A model generated the notes under the pieces. The model was not told the origin of the DNA, ran no database searches, and worked only from the letters and a program-made list of their open reading frames with translations. This document shows positions 1 through 7,848 of a stretch of 64,000 bases of DNA, in pieces (position 1 is the stretch's first letter; every line of letters begins with the position of its first letter). This stretch comes from Chengkuizengella marina (GTDB lineage: Bacteria > Bacillota > Bacilli > Paenibacillales > KCTC-33759). A program made the translations under genes and the position numbers. Location of the stretch: assembly GCF_009910845.1 (NCBI RefSeq), contig NZ_SIJB01000015.1, positions 1 through 64,000 of the forward strand. Reading direction: 5' to 3'.

Positions 1-70
1 TAACTACAGGTACCATTTTAAGATTAGATTCATAAATTTGTACTCTTTTTACTTATTGGTATCTTATATA

Positions 71-724
71 TTATTCCATCGCTTGTTTAGAATACTTTTT
101 CAAAAAGTATTGATGCATCGCAAAGGCCTCAACTTTATTGATAGAAACTCCTCCACCAATACTTTGTACATCTACAAAAATTTTACACGCTTTTTCTAAT
201 ACCTGACATGTGACAAAGGCTTCATCAAGATCCCTTCCAATACATACTGCTCCATGATTAGCAAGCAAAGCCCCATTTCTTCCTTTTAAAGCTTTTATTA
301 CGTTTTTTGTTAACTTTTTCGTGCCGGAGATGGCATAGTCTGCAACTCGAATACTTGGACCTACAATTTGTACCATGTCATCCATAATGGGAGGTATATC
401 CTTACGAGCAGCGGCTACAGTACATGCATGTGTGGAATGGTTATGAATAACTGCATTGATATTTTTTCTTTGTTTATAGATTTCTGCATGCAAACCCCGT
501 TCAGATGAAGGTTTAAGTGGGCCTTCATAACTTAAATCATGAATATTAACCACGACCATATCATCAGGTGTTTGATTTTCGTATTTTTTCCCACTTGGTG
601 TGATAACCATTCTATTCTCATCTATTTTAACACTAATGTTTCCCCAAGTGCCTTCAACTAAGCCGATGGCTAGTAATTTTTTACCTGCATCACAAACGAC
701 ACTTTTTGCTTCTTGAATATCCAT
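71..724 (-). CDS. Class II aldolase/epimerase family protein (FucA/AraD type)
   Basis: A 217-residue zinc-dependent class II aldolase or sugar-phosphate epimerase, cytosolic. The zinc ligands of the family are visible: H94 and H96 in the HNHSTH segment and H157 in LLANHGAV; E75 in SSERG sits where the catalytic glutamate of L-fuculose-phosphate aldolase lies. Family members either cleave a ketose 1-phosphate to DHAP plus an aldehyde or epimerise L-ribulose 5-phosphate. It is the last gene of a minus-strand operon after an FGGY kinase and an MFS transporter, so it probably acts on the phosphorylated product of that kinase. The substrate (fuculose, rhamnulose, ribulose or another sugar) cannot be decided from sequence. 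Confidence 0.88.
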   Translation of the reverse strand: MDIQEAKSVVCDAGKKLLAIGLVEGTWGNISVKIDENRMVITPSGKKYENQTPDDMVVVNIHDLSYEGPLKPSSERGLHAEIYKQRKNINAVIHNHSTHACTVAAARKDIPPIMDDMVQIVGPSIRVADYAISGTKKLTKNVIKALKGRNGALLANHGAVCIGRDLDEAFVTCQVLEKACKIFVDVQSIGGGVSINKVEAFAMHQYFLKKYSKQAME

Positions 725-750
725 TCTTGTAATCCCCCTTATCTTAATTT

Positions 751-1998
751 TTAAATATTTATAGTTTTATTAGATATTGGATTTGAACTATTTTGAATCA
801 TTGCTGATTCTTTTAATTTTGTTGCTAACCATATCGCAATGAACATCAATAGAATAAGTAAAATTAAGGATGGAGTAAAAGAACCTGTTGCTTTCATTTT
901 TAAAAAGTCCATTGCATAAGTGAATATTACTCCTGAAATTTGCCCCATTAACATGAGAATTCCAAATGACGTTCCTTCGGGTACTGGAGAGGCAATTTCT
1001 GCTCCATATTGAAAAGCGATGGGTCCTGCCCCCATAACGAAAAATCCTATGATAGCAGCAGAAATTAAAATTAAACTGTATTGAGATAGAAAAGTGATGC
1101 CAATAAAGCCAGGAACCGAAGCAGAGAGTGGAATAATAATTAATAGTCTTCTTTTATGAATACGATCAGAAATATAAGGTAAAATGACAGAGCCGAACAA
1201 ACCAAAGATAACGAGCAATCCTCCGACTAAACCTGCTTCAGAAGCGGTAATACCTCTAGGACTTAAAATACTTTCAATCCAAGTCATCAAAGCATTAAAA
1301 ATACCTAATACGATAAATATACTAGCCATAAGATAAATGAAATTCTTTTTAGTTATCATTTGTTTTAACCCTGAGAATGAAAAGGATTGTTCAGTACTTT
1401 CAGTTCCAACCAATCGATTTTTTGGATGTTCTTTTGCAAAAATGAGAAATAGAAGAGCTGATAAAAGAGCTATCATCCCATAAATATTCAACATTTTTGA
1501 AAATCCATATTGTTCTACGAAAATAGGGGTTAACACTAGTGCAAGGATCATGCCTACAGATCCAGCCATCATGGCGATGCCTGAAGCTGTTGCTCGTTCA
1601 TCCACTGGAAACCATCTAGCCGCAACTTTAGTTATAGAGTTCATTAAAAAAGGCTGACCGATGGCTACACCCATTTGGGCGATGATTACGATTGTAAAAT
1701 CATCCCCCCATATGCCTCTCATTAATCCAAATCCAGCCGTAATCATTGCACCAAAACCTACAGCAACTTTAAACCCATACGTATCTATCAACCATGATGC
1801 AGGTAATACCATCAAAATGTATACCAACATAAAACTCATTGAAAGAAAAGCAATGCTAAGGCTCGAAACATCATAAAATTCTTCTGCTATTCCAGTAATA
1901 GGTGCAAATGTTAACCAAAATAAATTTGTTGTTGCAAGAATGGGTAACATAGATAGAAGAACAATCCAACGATATTTAGGAAAAGGTGATTTATTCAT
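751..1998 (-). CDS. MFS transporter
   Basis: A 415-residue integral membrane protein with about 12 hydrophobic segments and the major facilitator layout, including a loop after the second helix (SWLIDTYGFKVAVGFG) that corresponds to MFS motif A. It lies 17 bp after the sugar kinase stop and 26 bp before the aldolase, so the three are almost certainly co-transcribed, and it is the likely importer of the sugar or sugar acid handled by them. Parts of the N-half resemble FLVCR-type MFS proteins, so the substrate is open. Confidence 0.85.
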   Translation of the reverse strand: MNKSPFPKYRWIVLLSMLPILATTNLFWLTFAPITGIAEEFYDVSSLSIAFLSMSFMLVYILMVLPASWLIDTYGFKVAVGFGAMITAGFGLMRGIWGDDFTIVIIAQMGVAIGQPFLMNSITKVAARWFPVDERATASGIAMMAGSVGMILALVLTPIFVEQYGFSKMLNIYGMIALLSALLFLIFAKEHPKNRLVGTESTEQSFSFSGLKQMITKKNFIYLMASIFIVLGIFNALMTWIESILSPRGITASEAGLVGGLLVIFGLFGSVILPYISDRIHKRRLLIIIPLSASVPGFIGITFLSQYSLILISAAIIGFFVMGAGPIAFQYGAEIASPVPEGTSFGILMLMGQISGVIFTYAMDFLKMKATGSFTPSLILLILLMFIAIWLATKLKESAMIQNSSNPISNKTINI

Positions 1999-2015
1999 AT
2001 AATACCTCCTATATA

Positions 2016-3542
2016 TTAAAAACGGGATGCATTGATTTGCGCGTATGATTTATTTAAAGAGTAATAGATGGATTTATAAGATGAGAGCAGCTCGTTATAG
2101 ATCTTCGCATTTTTAAAATTTGGTTTATAATGTTTATCGATTTGGATCAAGTCTTTTGTACAGCTAAAATCCTTATAAATCCCCAAACCAATTGCTGCGC
2201 AGATCGCTCCACCAATTGCTCCAGCCATTTGAGGGTTAGCAACGGTAATTACTGGCTTTTGGGTGACATCTGCTAGAATTTGCATCCATTGTTCATCCAA
2301 TGATCCACCTCCAATTAACTTGAGCGTAGAAACTTCAAATCCATAGTCCTTTTTAAAATTTTCCAAAATCCAACTGATGTTGTAGGAAACCCCTTCATAA
2401 ACCGCACGCATCATATGCTCCCTGGTATGTTCAAGACTGATATTAAATAAAGTAGCTCTGGTAGTGGTTGTACTTACTGGACATCGTTCCCCTAACATCC
2501 AAGGAGTACAAATGAGATAGTCAGAACCAGGAGGGATATCCTTAACTTTTGCATCCATTAATGCATACACATTATCAATAGACTCATCTGCCTGTTCATG
2601 TTTATAGAACTGGTCGGCAATCCACTGAATGCAAGATCCAGCTGCTTCTGTAATTCCTACAACTTGGTTCATGTTTGGATCTGCACTTTGTATTACGGCT
2701 GCACCATTTTTGAATTTTAAATTTTTATTCGTTGACACACAAACCCAAGCTGAAGTCCCTAAATAAATATGAGCTTCACCTTCTCCGATAGCATCAGCAC
2801 CCACTGCAGCACTTTGTACATCATCGCATCCACCAAAAACAGGAATGCCTTCAAGTAAATTCATTTCTTTAGCTGCTTCATTCGTTAATCCGCCTACTTG
2901 ATCAATTGAACGTACAAGTGGAGGTAATTTCTTAGGATCAATACCGCAAATTTGAAAGAATCCTTTTAACCAATCCTTTTTCTTTAAATTAAAACCATAA
3001 GAGGAAGCCCCAGACCATTCCATAATTGGAATTCCAGTGGACTTAAACTTCAAGTAACCGTTTACATCTAAGAAAAATTTGGTTTGATTATAAATTTCAG
3101 GCTCCATCTCCTTTATCCAAAGGAGCTTAGGTATGACATCTTTCCCCATGATTGAAGTGCCAACGATGCTTTTAAACATTCGCTCTCCAAAAAATTTATT
3201 CATAATTTTCTGAGCTTGTTTTTCAGCTCGACCGTCTACCCATGAAATATTAGGTCGCAACACATTTCCTTGAAGGCCAATAGGGATGATTCCCATTGCT
3301 TGAGTAGTATAGATAATTCCAAGGACATCTTTAGGTGAGATCTGTGACTTTTCTAAAACCTGTTTAGTTGTTTTTGTGATTGCGCTCCAATAGTCTTCTG
3401 GATTTTGCTCAACCCAGTTAGGATGAGGGGTGAGTAACGGATAGGGAGCTGAAGCTGTAGCTAATATGTTCCCCCTCGTATCTACTAAAACAGTTTTGTT
3501 AGAACTTGTACCTACATCATGAGCAATGATAAATTCCCCCAT
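2016..3542 (-). CDS. FGGY-family carbohydrate kinase
   Basis: A 508-residue sugar kinase of the FGGY (xylulokinase/gluconokinase) family, which phosphorylates a pentulose, hexulose or polyol with ATP. The N-terminal phosphate loop AHDVGTSSNKTVLVD and the C-terminal-domain motifs GTSAWVCVS and LIGGGSLDEQWMQILADV are the expected ATP-binding segments, and the length matches the family. First gene of the operon kinase-MFS-aldolase, with a good Shine-Dalgarno just upstream of its ATG. The exact sugar is not recognisable; class II aldolase as partner argues for a ketose such as fuculose, rhamnulose or xylulose, or a related unusual sugar. Confidence 0.85.
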   Translation of the reverse strand: MGEFIIAHDVGTSSNKTVLVDTRGNILATASAPYPLLTPHPNWVEQNPEDYWSAITKTTKQVLEKSQISPKDVLGIIYTTQAMGIIPIGLQGNVLRPNISWVDGRAEKQAQKIMNKFFGERMFKSIVGTSIMGKDVIPKLLWIKEMEPEIYNQTKFFLDVNGYLKFKSTGIPIMEWSGASSYGFNLKKKDWLKGFFQICGIDPKKLPPLVRSIDQVGGLTNEAAKEMNLLEGIPVFGGCDDVQSAAVGADAIGEGEAHIYLGTSAWVCVSTNKNLKFKNGAAVIQSADPNMNQVVGITEAAGSCIQWIADQFYKHEQADESIDNVYALMDAKVKDIPPGSDYLICTPWMLGERCPVSTTTTRATLFNISLEHTREHMMRAVYEGVSYNISWILENFKKDYGFEVSTLKLIGGGSLDEQWMQILADVTQKPVITVANPQMAGAIGGAICAAIGLGIYKDFSCTKDLIQIDKHYKPNFKNAKIYNELLSSYKSIYYSLNKSYAQINASRF

Positions 3543-4017
3543 ATTGCACCTCCATATAAACGATATTGCATAGATCCGATCCCTTTAAATCTTTTTTTTA
3601 AAAATGATTGTGTATATCATTATTAACTTTCTAGGATATATTGAAGTGATGTTGTTAAAGCCAGGATATGAAGTAGGTTGATCAATGATGAATTTATAGT
3701 AGATTTTTTGGTAATACGTATAGAAAGTATTATATTTACAGGAAAGTGTAAATCTTAATTTTATAAAAGGATACTTAAGTATAATTTTATATTTTAATAT
3801 AAAAAAATAATGGATTATAAAAAAATACTGGTGTATAATGGTTATATCTTACAGTATAATACACGATCTAATCATTTGTATAGAGAAAAATGGTCTTTTT
3901 CACAGATTTTTTTCACAATTTGTTCACAAAACCAATTAATTCTAAAACTAATATTAAAAATCCAAGGAATATTTTTAAATTGACTGTATGAGATTTTAGT
4001 AAAAGAAGGGTGAAAAC
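3543..4017. other. Divergent intergenic region, kinase operon / tetR
   Basis: 475 bp of very AT-rich DNA without a credible gene. It must hold the promoters of the minus-strand sugar operon and of the plus-strand tetR gene. An imperfect inverted repeat (GTGTATAAT at 3831-3839 and ATAATACAC at 3856-3864, one mismatch, 16-bp spacer) overlaps two TATAAT hexamers (3834-3839 and 3855-3860) and is a candidate operator-promoter. Three direct TTCACA repeats start at 3899, 3912 and 3923. Confidence 0.45.
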
Positions 4018-4617
4018 ATGCAAATATCACGTAGAGAACGAAAAAAGATGGAAACTACAGCAAATATTCTTAAATCAGCTCGATATTTATTTCGTGATCA
4101 AGGTTATGAACACACATCCATTGAAGAAATCACTGAAATGACGGATATTGCTAAGAGTACGTTTTTCAAACATTTTCCAAACAAAGAAAGTTTACTAATT
4201 GGTATTGCTGAGGAAGAAGTAGGGGATGTATTGGAATTAGTACAGGATGAAAAGTTTCAAACCTCCAATATATCTAGCAAAATAAATCAAATTATGATTC
4301 GGTTATTAGAAGATTCCATTCCATATTTGGAGCTTACTGGGAGAGTCCTTTTTACGACGATGATTAACGAGGCTACAACAGAATCTCCATTTTCAAAAAT
4401 AAGAAAGTTATTAGAGGATTTAGTACAAGAAGGTCAAGAGCAAAAAGAAATCTCAGAAGATTACTCCTATACTGATATCGTAACTTTACTGATGGGCAGT
4501 TATTATGGTGTTTTGTTTAAATGGTTAGAGCAAGGAGACAGTATGGGTTCCGTAGCAGAATTGGAAAGAAGTTTACAGTTGATTTTTCATGGGATCAAAG
4601 TATATAAAATAAATTGA
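4018..4617 (+). CDS. TetR/AcrR family transcriptional regulator
   Basis: A 199-residue regulator. Residues about 10-60 form the TetR helix-turn-helix: ILKSARYLFRDQGYEHTSIEEITE followed by DIAKSTFFKHFPNKESLL, with the typical FFKHFPNK recognition segment. The remaining 130 residues are an all-helical ligand-binding domain with no recognisable ligand signature. Its stop codon overlaps the region just before the aminotransferase gene, so the two are likely co-transcribed and the regulator may control its own operon. Start ATG is preceded by AGAAGGGTG. Confidence 0.9.
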   Translation: MQISRRERKKMETTANILKSARYLFRDQGYEHTSIEEITEMTDIAKSTFFKHFPNKESLLIGIAEEEVGDVLELVQDEKFQTSNISSKINQIMIRLLEDSIPYLELTGRVLFTTMINEATTESPFSKIRKLLEDLVQEGQEQKEISEDYSYTDIVTLLMGSYYGVLFKWLEQGDSMGSVAELERSLQLIFHGIKVYKIN

Positions 4618-4637
4618 TTGAAAGAGGTGTGTTTTTA

Positions 4638-6092
4638 ATGGAGAAAAAAGGATATGCAATCTCAAGCTGGCATAATACGGAGAAAATATATGCCGGATTA
4701 GATCACCTGATGAAACAGCCTACAAGACCAGTTAAAAGGGAAGCAATGGCAAAAGTGATGGATTATTTTGATACAAAATGTGTGAAATCAAAAGAGATGG
4801 TTTCAGAAGCCAAAAACTATATTCCTGGTGGTGTGCAGCATAATTTGGCTTTTAACTATCCTTTTCCTATCGTTATTAATAAAGCGGAAGGGCCTTACCT
4901 TTGGGATATAGATGGCAATCAATACATTGATTTTCTACAGTCAGGCGGACCTATTATTTTAGGTAATAACTATGAACCAGTGAGAGAGAAAGTAATAGAG
5001 TTAATTCATGATTGCGGACCTGTAACAGGTTTGTTTCATGAATATGAATACAAGCTGGCCAAATTAATCAATCATCATATGCCTTCTATTGAAATGTATC
5101 GTATGTTAGGTAGTGGAACAGAGTCGGTGATGGCCGCCATTCGTATTTCAAGATTAGTCACAGGTAAAAAGAAAGTGATTAAGATTGGTGGTGCCTATCA
5201 CGGTTGGAGTGATCAAGTAGTCTATGGTTTGAAAATACCAGGAACTCGTAGGTTTGAAGCACATGGTATTCCAAGAACGAGTACTCGACATACACAGGAA
5301 GTAAAACCCAACGATCTATCTGCTTTAAGAAGACAGTTAAAGTTAAATAAACTTAGAGGTGGCACAGCTTGTGTCATTGTTGAACCTGTTGGTCCTGAGA
5401 GTGGGACTAGACCTGTATACAAGGAATATAATCAGCATGTTCGAAAGTTATGTGATGAATTTGATACTTTACTCATTTTTGATGAGGTTGTCACTGGGTT
5501 TAGAATGGGTTTAGGTGGAGCTCAAGGTTATTTTGATGTAAAACCAGATTTAACTATTTTTGGTAAAGTCATTGCAGGTGGATATCCTTCAGCAGGAGGA
5601 ATTGGAGGAAGAAAAGATTTGATGTCTCGTTTAGCAGCAGGGCTTGAAAGCGGTAAAAAAAGAGCATATGTCGGAGGCACATTAGCAGCTAATCCTTTAA
5701 GTGCACTTGCAGGATATTATACGATTAAAGAGATTGAAAAAACTAACGCTTGTGAAGTAGCAGGTAGAGCGGGGGATCGATTAACAGAAGGTTTAAATGA
5801 AATTATAGATAAATATAACTTACCATTTGTAGCTTATAATCAAGGATCAATTTGTCATCTTGAAACTGCAGCAGCAATGTTTGTAAAACTAGGTATTAAT
5901 ATTATAAGTGCTTTAGGAGAAATAAAGAAACGCAAACATATGATGGAGGAAATGGGAGCTGCTTATTTAGCGGAAGGGATCATTACGTTAGCAGGTAGTA
6001 GATTATATACTAGTTTAGCAGATACGGACGATGTGATTGATGAAGCATTAGAGGGGTTTGATCGTGTTTTTCAAAATATAGAAGGGATATAA
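4638..6092 (+). CDS. Class III aminotransferase (glutamate-1-semialdehyde aminomutase-like)
   Basis: A 484-residue PLP-dependent class III aminotransferase. Visible landmarks are the phosphate-binding GSGTESVMAA segment, the DEVVTGFRMG motif that holds the PLP-interacting aspartate, and K310 in TIFGKVIAGG as the Schiff-base lysine. The sequence is closest in feel to glutamate-1-semialdehyde 2,1-aminomutases and related beta-amino-acid aminotransferases, but the N-terminal 60 residues are extra, and no heme genes are nearby, so it is probably not HemL. I chose ATG 4638 because AAAGAGGTG sits at 4621-4629; a TTG at 4614 inside the tetR stop lacks such a site. A strong terminator follows. Confidence 0.82.
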   Translation: MEKKGYAISSWHNTEKIYAGLDHLMKQPTRPVKREAMAKVMDYFDTKCVKSKEMVSEAKNYIPGGVQHNLAFNYPFPIVINKAEGPYLWDIDGNQYIDFLQSGGPIILGNNYEPVREKVIELIHDCGPVTGLFHEYEYKLAKLINHHMPSIEMYRMLGSGTESVMAAIRISRLVTGKKKVIKIGGAYHGWSDQVVYGLKIPGTRRFEAHGIPRTSTRHTQEVKPNDLSALRRQLKLNKLRGGTACVIVEPVGPESGTRPVYKEYNQHVRKLCDEFDTLLIFDEVVTGFRMGLGGAQGYFDVKPDLTIFGKVIAGGYPSAGGIGGRKDLMSRLAAGLESGKKRAYVGGTLAANPLSALAGYYTIKEIEKTNACEVAGRAGDRLTEGLNEIIDKYNLPFVAYNQGSICHLETAAAMFVKLGINIISALGEIKKRKHMMEEMGAAYLAEGIITLAGSRLYTSLADTDDVIDEALEGFDRVFQNIEGI

Positions 6093-6095
6093 CCG

Positions 6096-6133
6096 AAAAA
6101 AAATGACTTCGGTATGTATCCGGAGTCATTTTT
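6096..6133 (+). terminator. Intrinsic terminator after aminotransferase
   Basis: Stem AATGACTTCGG / CCGGAGTCATT with one G-U pair and a loop of seven bases, flanked by an A run and a T run, so it could work in both directions. Confidence 0.85.
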
Positions 6134-6176
6134 CAGTCAAACAATTCACTAAAACGTAAATTGTTGACACTTACTT

Positions 6177-6219
6177 TGTGAATAAAATCACAGATTATAA
6201 TGTCTTATGTTTATATAAT
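6177..6219 (+). promoter_or_regulatory. FNR/CRP-type box plus -10 element
   Basis: TGTGAATAAAATCACA at 6177-6192 is a perfect match to the TGTGA-N6-TCACA consensus used by Fnr and other CRP-family activators in Bacillota. A TATAAT at 6214-6219 would start transcription near 6226, which puts the box centre (6184.5) at -41.5, the standard class II activation position. A second TATAAT at 6196-6201 is badly placed for activation. Confidence 0.6.
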
Positions 6220-6285
6220 AAAAGCATATAGAACATTTATTCTGCTTTATTTAATTTTATATAAACACTAGGAGATGAGTCTATT

Positions 6286-7131
6286 ATGAAAGTTGATATT
6301 TGGCCACATGTCATATCCATGCCCGTCTATTTCATTATCCTATTATTTATTATTGCTTTTTTTAGAAAGTATTATAAATTTTCAGCCTATTTTTGGACCG
6401 CTTCTTTATTGACTTTTCCCCTTTGGATAATGGGTGGTGTTGAGGGATGGTTTCGATGGGTGAAAATTTTAAGTGTCATTTTACCTACCATTATCGTGTG
6501 TTTATCCCGCATTGCCGTTTATGAAGATAGACAGGGGAAAGTGTGGAACATCTTGAAACACAAAGAGTTTCTTTGGTTTTTCTATGCTATTCTATTTTTG
6601 AATATTTTAGAAGCCACGATTAAAGATGCAACCATGGGCAACTATTTCAACGCCCTTACGGGTTTCTTGCTTTGTGTAACGATTCCTTTCGCACCAAAGT
6701 TCTGGGAAATCACAAATAAAAAGATCCTTGCTTCCAAATCATATGGTGATCTAGTTGCTTATACAACAGCACCTTGGAACTTCTTGTATACAACATGGAA
6801 TGCTTGTTTTGTTTATGCTGAAAGCCCGATATACTTCGGTTCTTCTTTATGTATCTTGCTTGCAGCAGAAATTTATCCGATCATAAAGAAACGTCCAGAA
6901 CTGTATATTATAGCTCGTGTGTATACACTAGCTGCGCATCTATTGTTAAGAGCTAGTTTTGATATGTTTCCACAAGTTATGGATACGTCTTCTTGGTTTA
7001 ACTCAGATGTGTTATATACTTGGGGCCTGATTAATTTTGTGTTAATGGTTCCATATTTATTCTGGCATATGTGGCAATTACACACAGGGAAAGCTGAAAA
7101 TAGTTTTAGACGCCAGAAAGCAACGGTTTAG
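6286..7131 (+). CDS. Multipass integral membrane protein of unknown function (copy 1)
   Basis: A 281-residue protein with about seven to eight hydrophobic segments and many conserved aromatic residues (WPHVISMPVYF, GGVEGWFRW, YTTAPWNFLYTTWNACFVYAE, FWHMWQLHTG). No catalytic motif is recognised. It resembles Bacillota membrane proteins of uncharacterised families such as CBO0543-like or DUF5692-like proteins; I cannot decide between them. A close paralogue is encoded at 14550-15380 on the other strand. The promoter region has a perfect FNR-type box, so this copy may be induced when oxygen is low. The ATG follows AGGAGATGAG. Confidence 0.8.
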   Translation: MKVDIWPHVISMPVYFIILLFIIAFFRKYYKFSAYFWTASLLTFPLWIMGGVEGWFRWVKILSVILPTIIVCLSRIAVYEDRQGKVWNILKHKEFLWFFYAILFLNILEATIKDATMGNYFNALTGFLLCVTIPFAPKFWEITNKKILASKSYGDLVAYTTAPWNFLYTTWNACFVYAESPIYFGSSLCILLAAEIYPIIKKRPELYIIARVYTLAAHLLLRASFDMFPQVMDTSSWFNSDVLYTWGLINFVLMVPYLFWHMWQLHTGKAENSFRRQKATV

Positions 7132-7156
7132 TAGGATATATTAACTCCTTTTAAAA

Positions 7157-7195
7157 GGGCATTCGTCTAAATAGAGATGAATGTTCTTTTTTTTT
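7157..7195 (+). terminator. Intrinsic terminator after membrane protein copy 1
   Basis: Twelve-base stem GGGCATTCGTCT / AGATGAATGTTC with G-U pairs and loop AAATAG, followed by a run of nine T. Confidence 0.85.
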
Positions 7196-7534
7196 ATATA
7201 AAATTAACGGTGGGAGGAACAGCAGATTTGGCTATCTTGAAATGAAACCCGAAATATAAACCAATGAATCTTGTTCAACCCTTACTTAAAAATAGTTTTT
7301 CCTTCAAACCAAGCGAATCAGATTTTCGCTATTCAGAACCCCAATGTTTATCTCATGATAAAGAGGGCTTGTTGTGGGTTCTTTCGTATTTTGATGGTTT
7401 TTATTACTTTGTTTCTAAATGTGTTGATCACTGAGTCTTATTCGATGGGGAAACTTAAATAAGCCTAAGCTCATCTGGGCTTAGGCTTCTAAATGTTTGT
7501 TATCTACTAATTTTTTCTATGAAATCATTAGCTG
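7196..7534. other. Intergenic region with a perfect stem-loop
   Basis: About 340 bp without a supported gene. It contains a perfect 10-bp stem-loop, AAGCCTAAGC and GCTTAGGCTT at 7461-7488 with an 8-base loop. It lies downstream of the small peptide gene on the minus strand and could end that transcript, although the following T run is poor on either strand. A 63-codon open frame here (7271-7462) has no ribosome binding site and an implausible composition. Confidence 0.5.
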
Positions 7535-7657
7535 TCACTTTTTGCTTATAGAATGCTTTAAATCTGTTATTCGTGTTACTGTAGTAACTGTTTCTATCCT
7601 ATTTTTATTATTGTTTTTCTTTGCATCCAATTGTTGAAGAGCTAATACATAATTCAA
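7535..7657 (-). CDS. Orphan 40-residue peptide, class III lanthipeptide-like precursor (candidate)
   Basis: A 40-codon frame opening with TTG at 7657. An unusually complete Shine-Dalgarno, AAAGGAGGTGAT, lies on the minus strand at 7662-7673, leaving 8 bases between GGAGG and the start. The N-terminus MNYVLALQQLDAKK contains VLALQ-L, the hydrophobic LxLQ helix typical of class III lanthipeptide leaders. The C-terminal half is rich in Thr and Ser (TVTTVTRITDLKHSISKK) but has no cysteine, so lanthionine or labionin rings could not form on it. No LanKC-type synthetase, protease or transporter is nearby; the upstream gene on the same strand is an SgrR-like regulator. It may be an orphan RiPP precursor, a remnant, or a signalling peptide. 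Confidence 0.5.
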   Translation of the reverse strand: MNYVLALQQLDAKKNNNKNRIETVTTVTRITDLKHSISKK

Positions 7658-7848
7658 TAGAATCACCTCCTTTCAATTTCTATATAGACTTTTTCCGTTC
7701 AGGTTGCTACGTGATAGGAATGTTTTTAAGAGCATTGTATCCAATGCTTTGATTGAGTAGAGTTATCTTGTAAGCCTAAATAAATACTAACATAATGATT
7801 AATATATATTTTGTTTTTCAGTAAATATTTATATATTTCTTTATATTG

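Noticed and set aside
3899-3928. Three TTCACA direct repeats before tetR as an operator
   Set aside because: Spacings of 13 and 11 bp are uneven and not palindromic; TetR proteins normally bind dyads. Kept only as a note.
4638-6092. Class III aminotransferase as the missing BioA
   Set aside because: Sequence is closer to glutamate-1-semialdehyde aminomutase-like enzymes, it is paired with a TetR gene, and it is 30 kb from the bio genes.
7271-7462. 63-codon plus-strand open frame
   Set aside because: TTG start without a ribosome binding site and a composition unlike neighbouring proteins; overlaps a stem-loop at its end.
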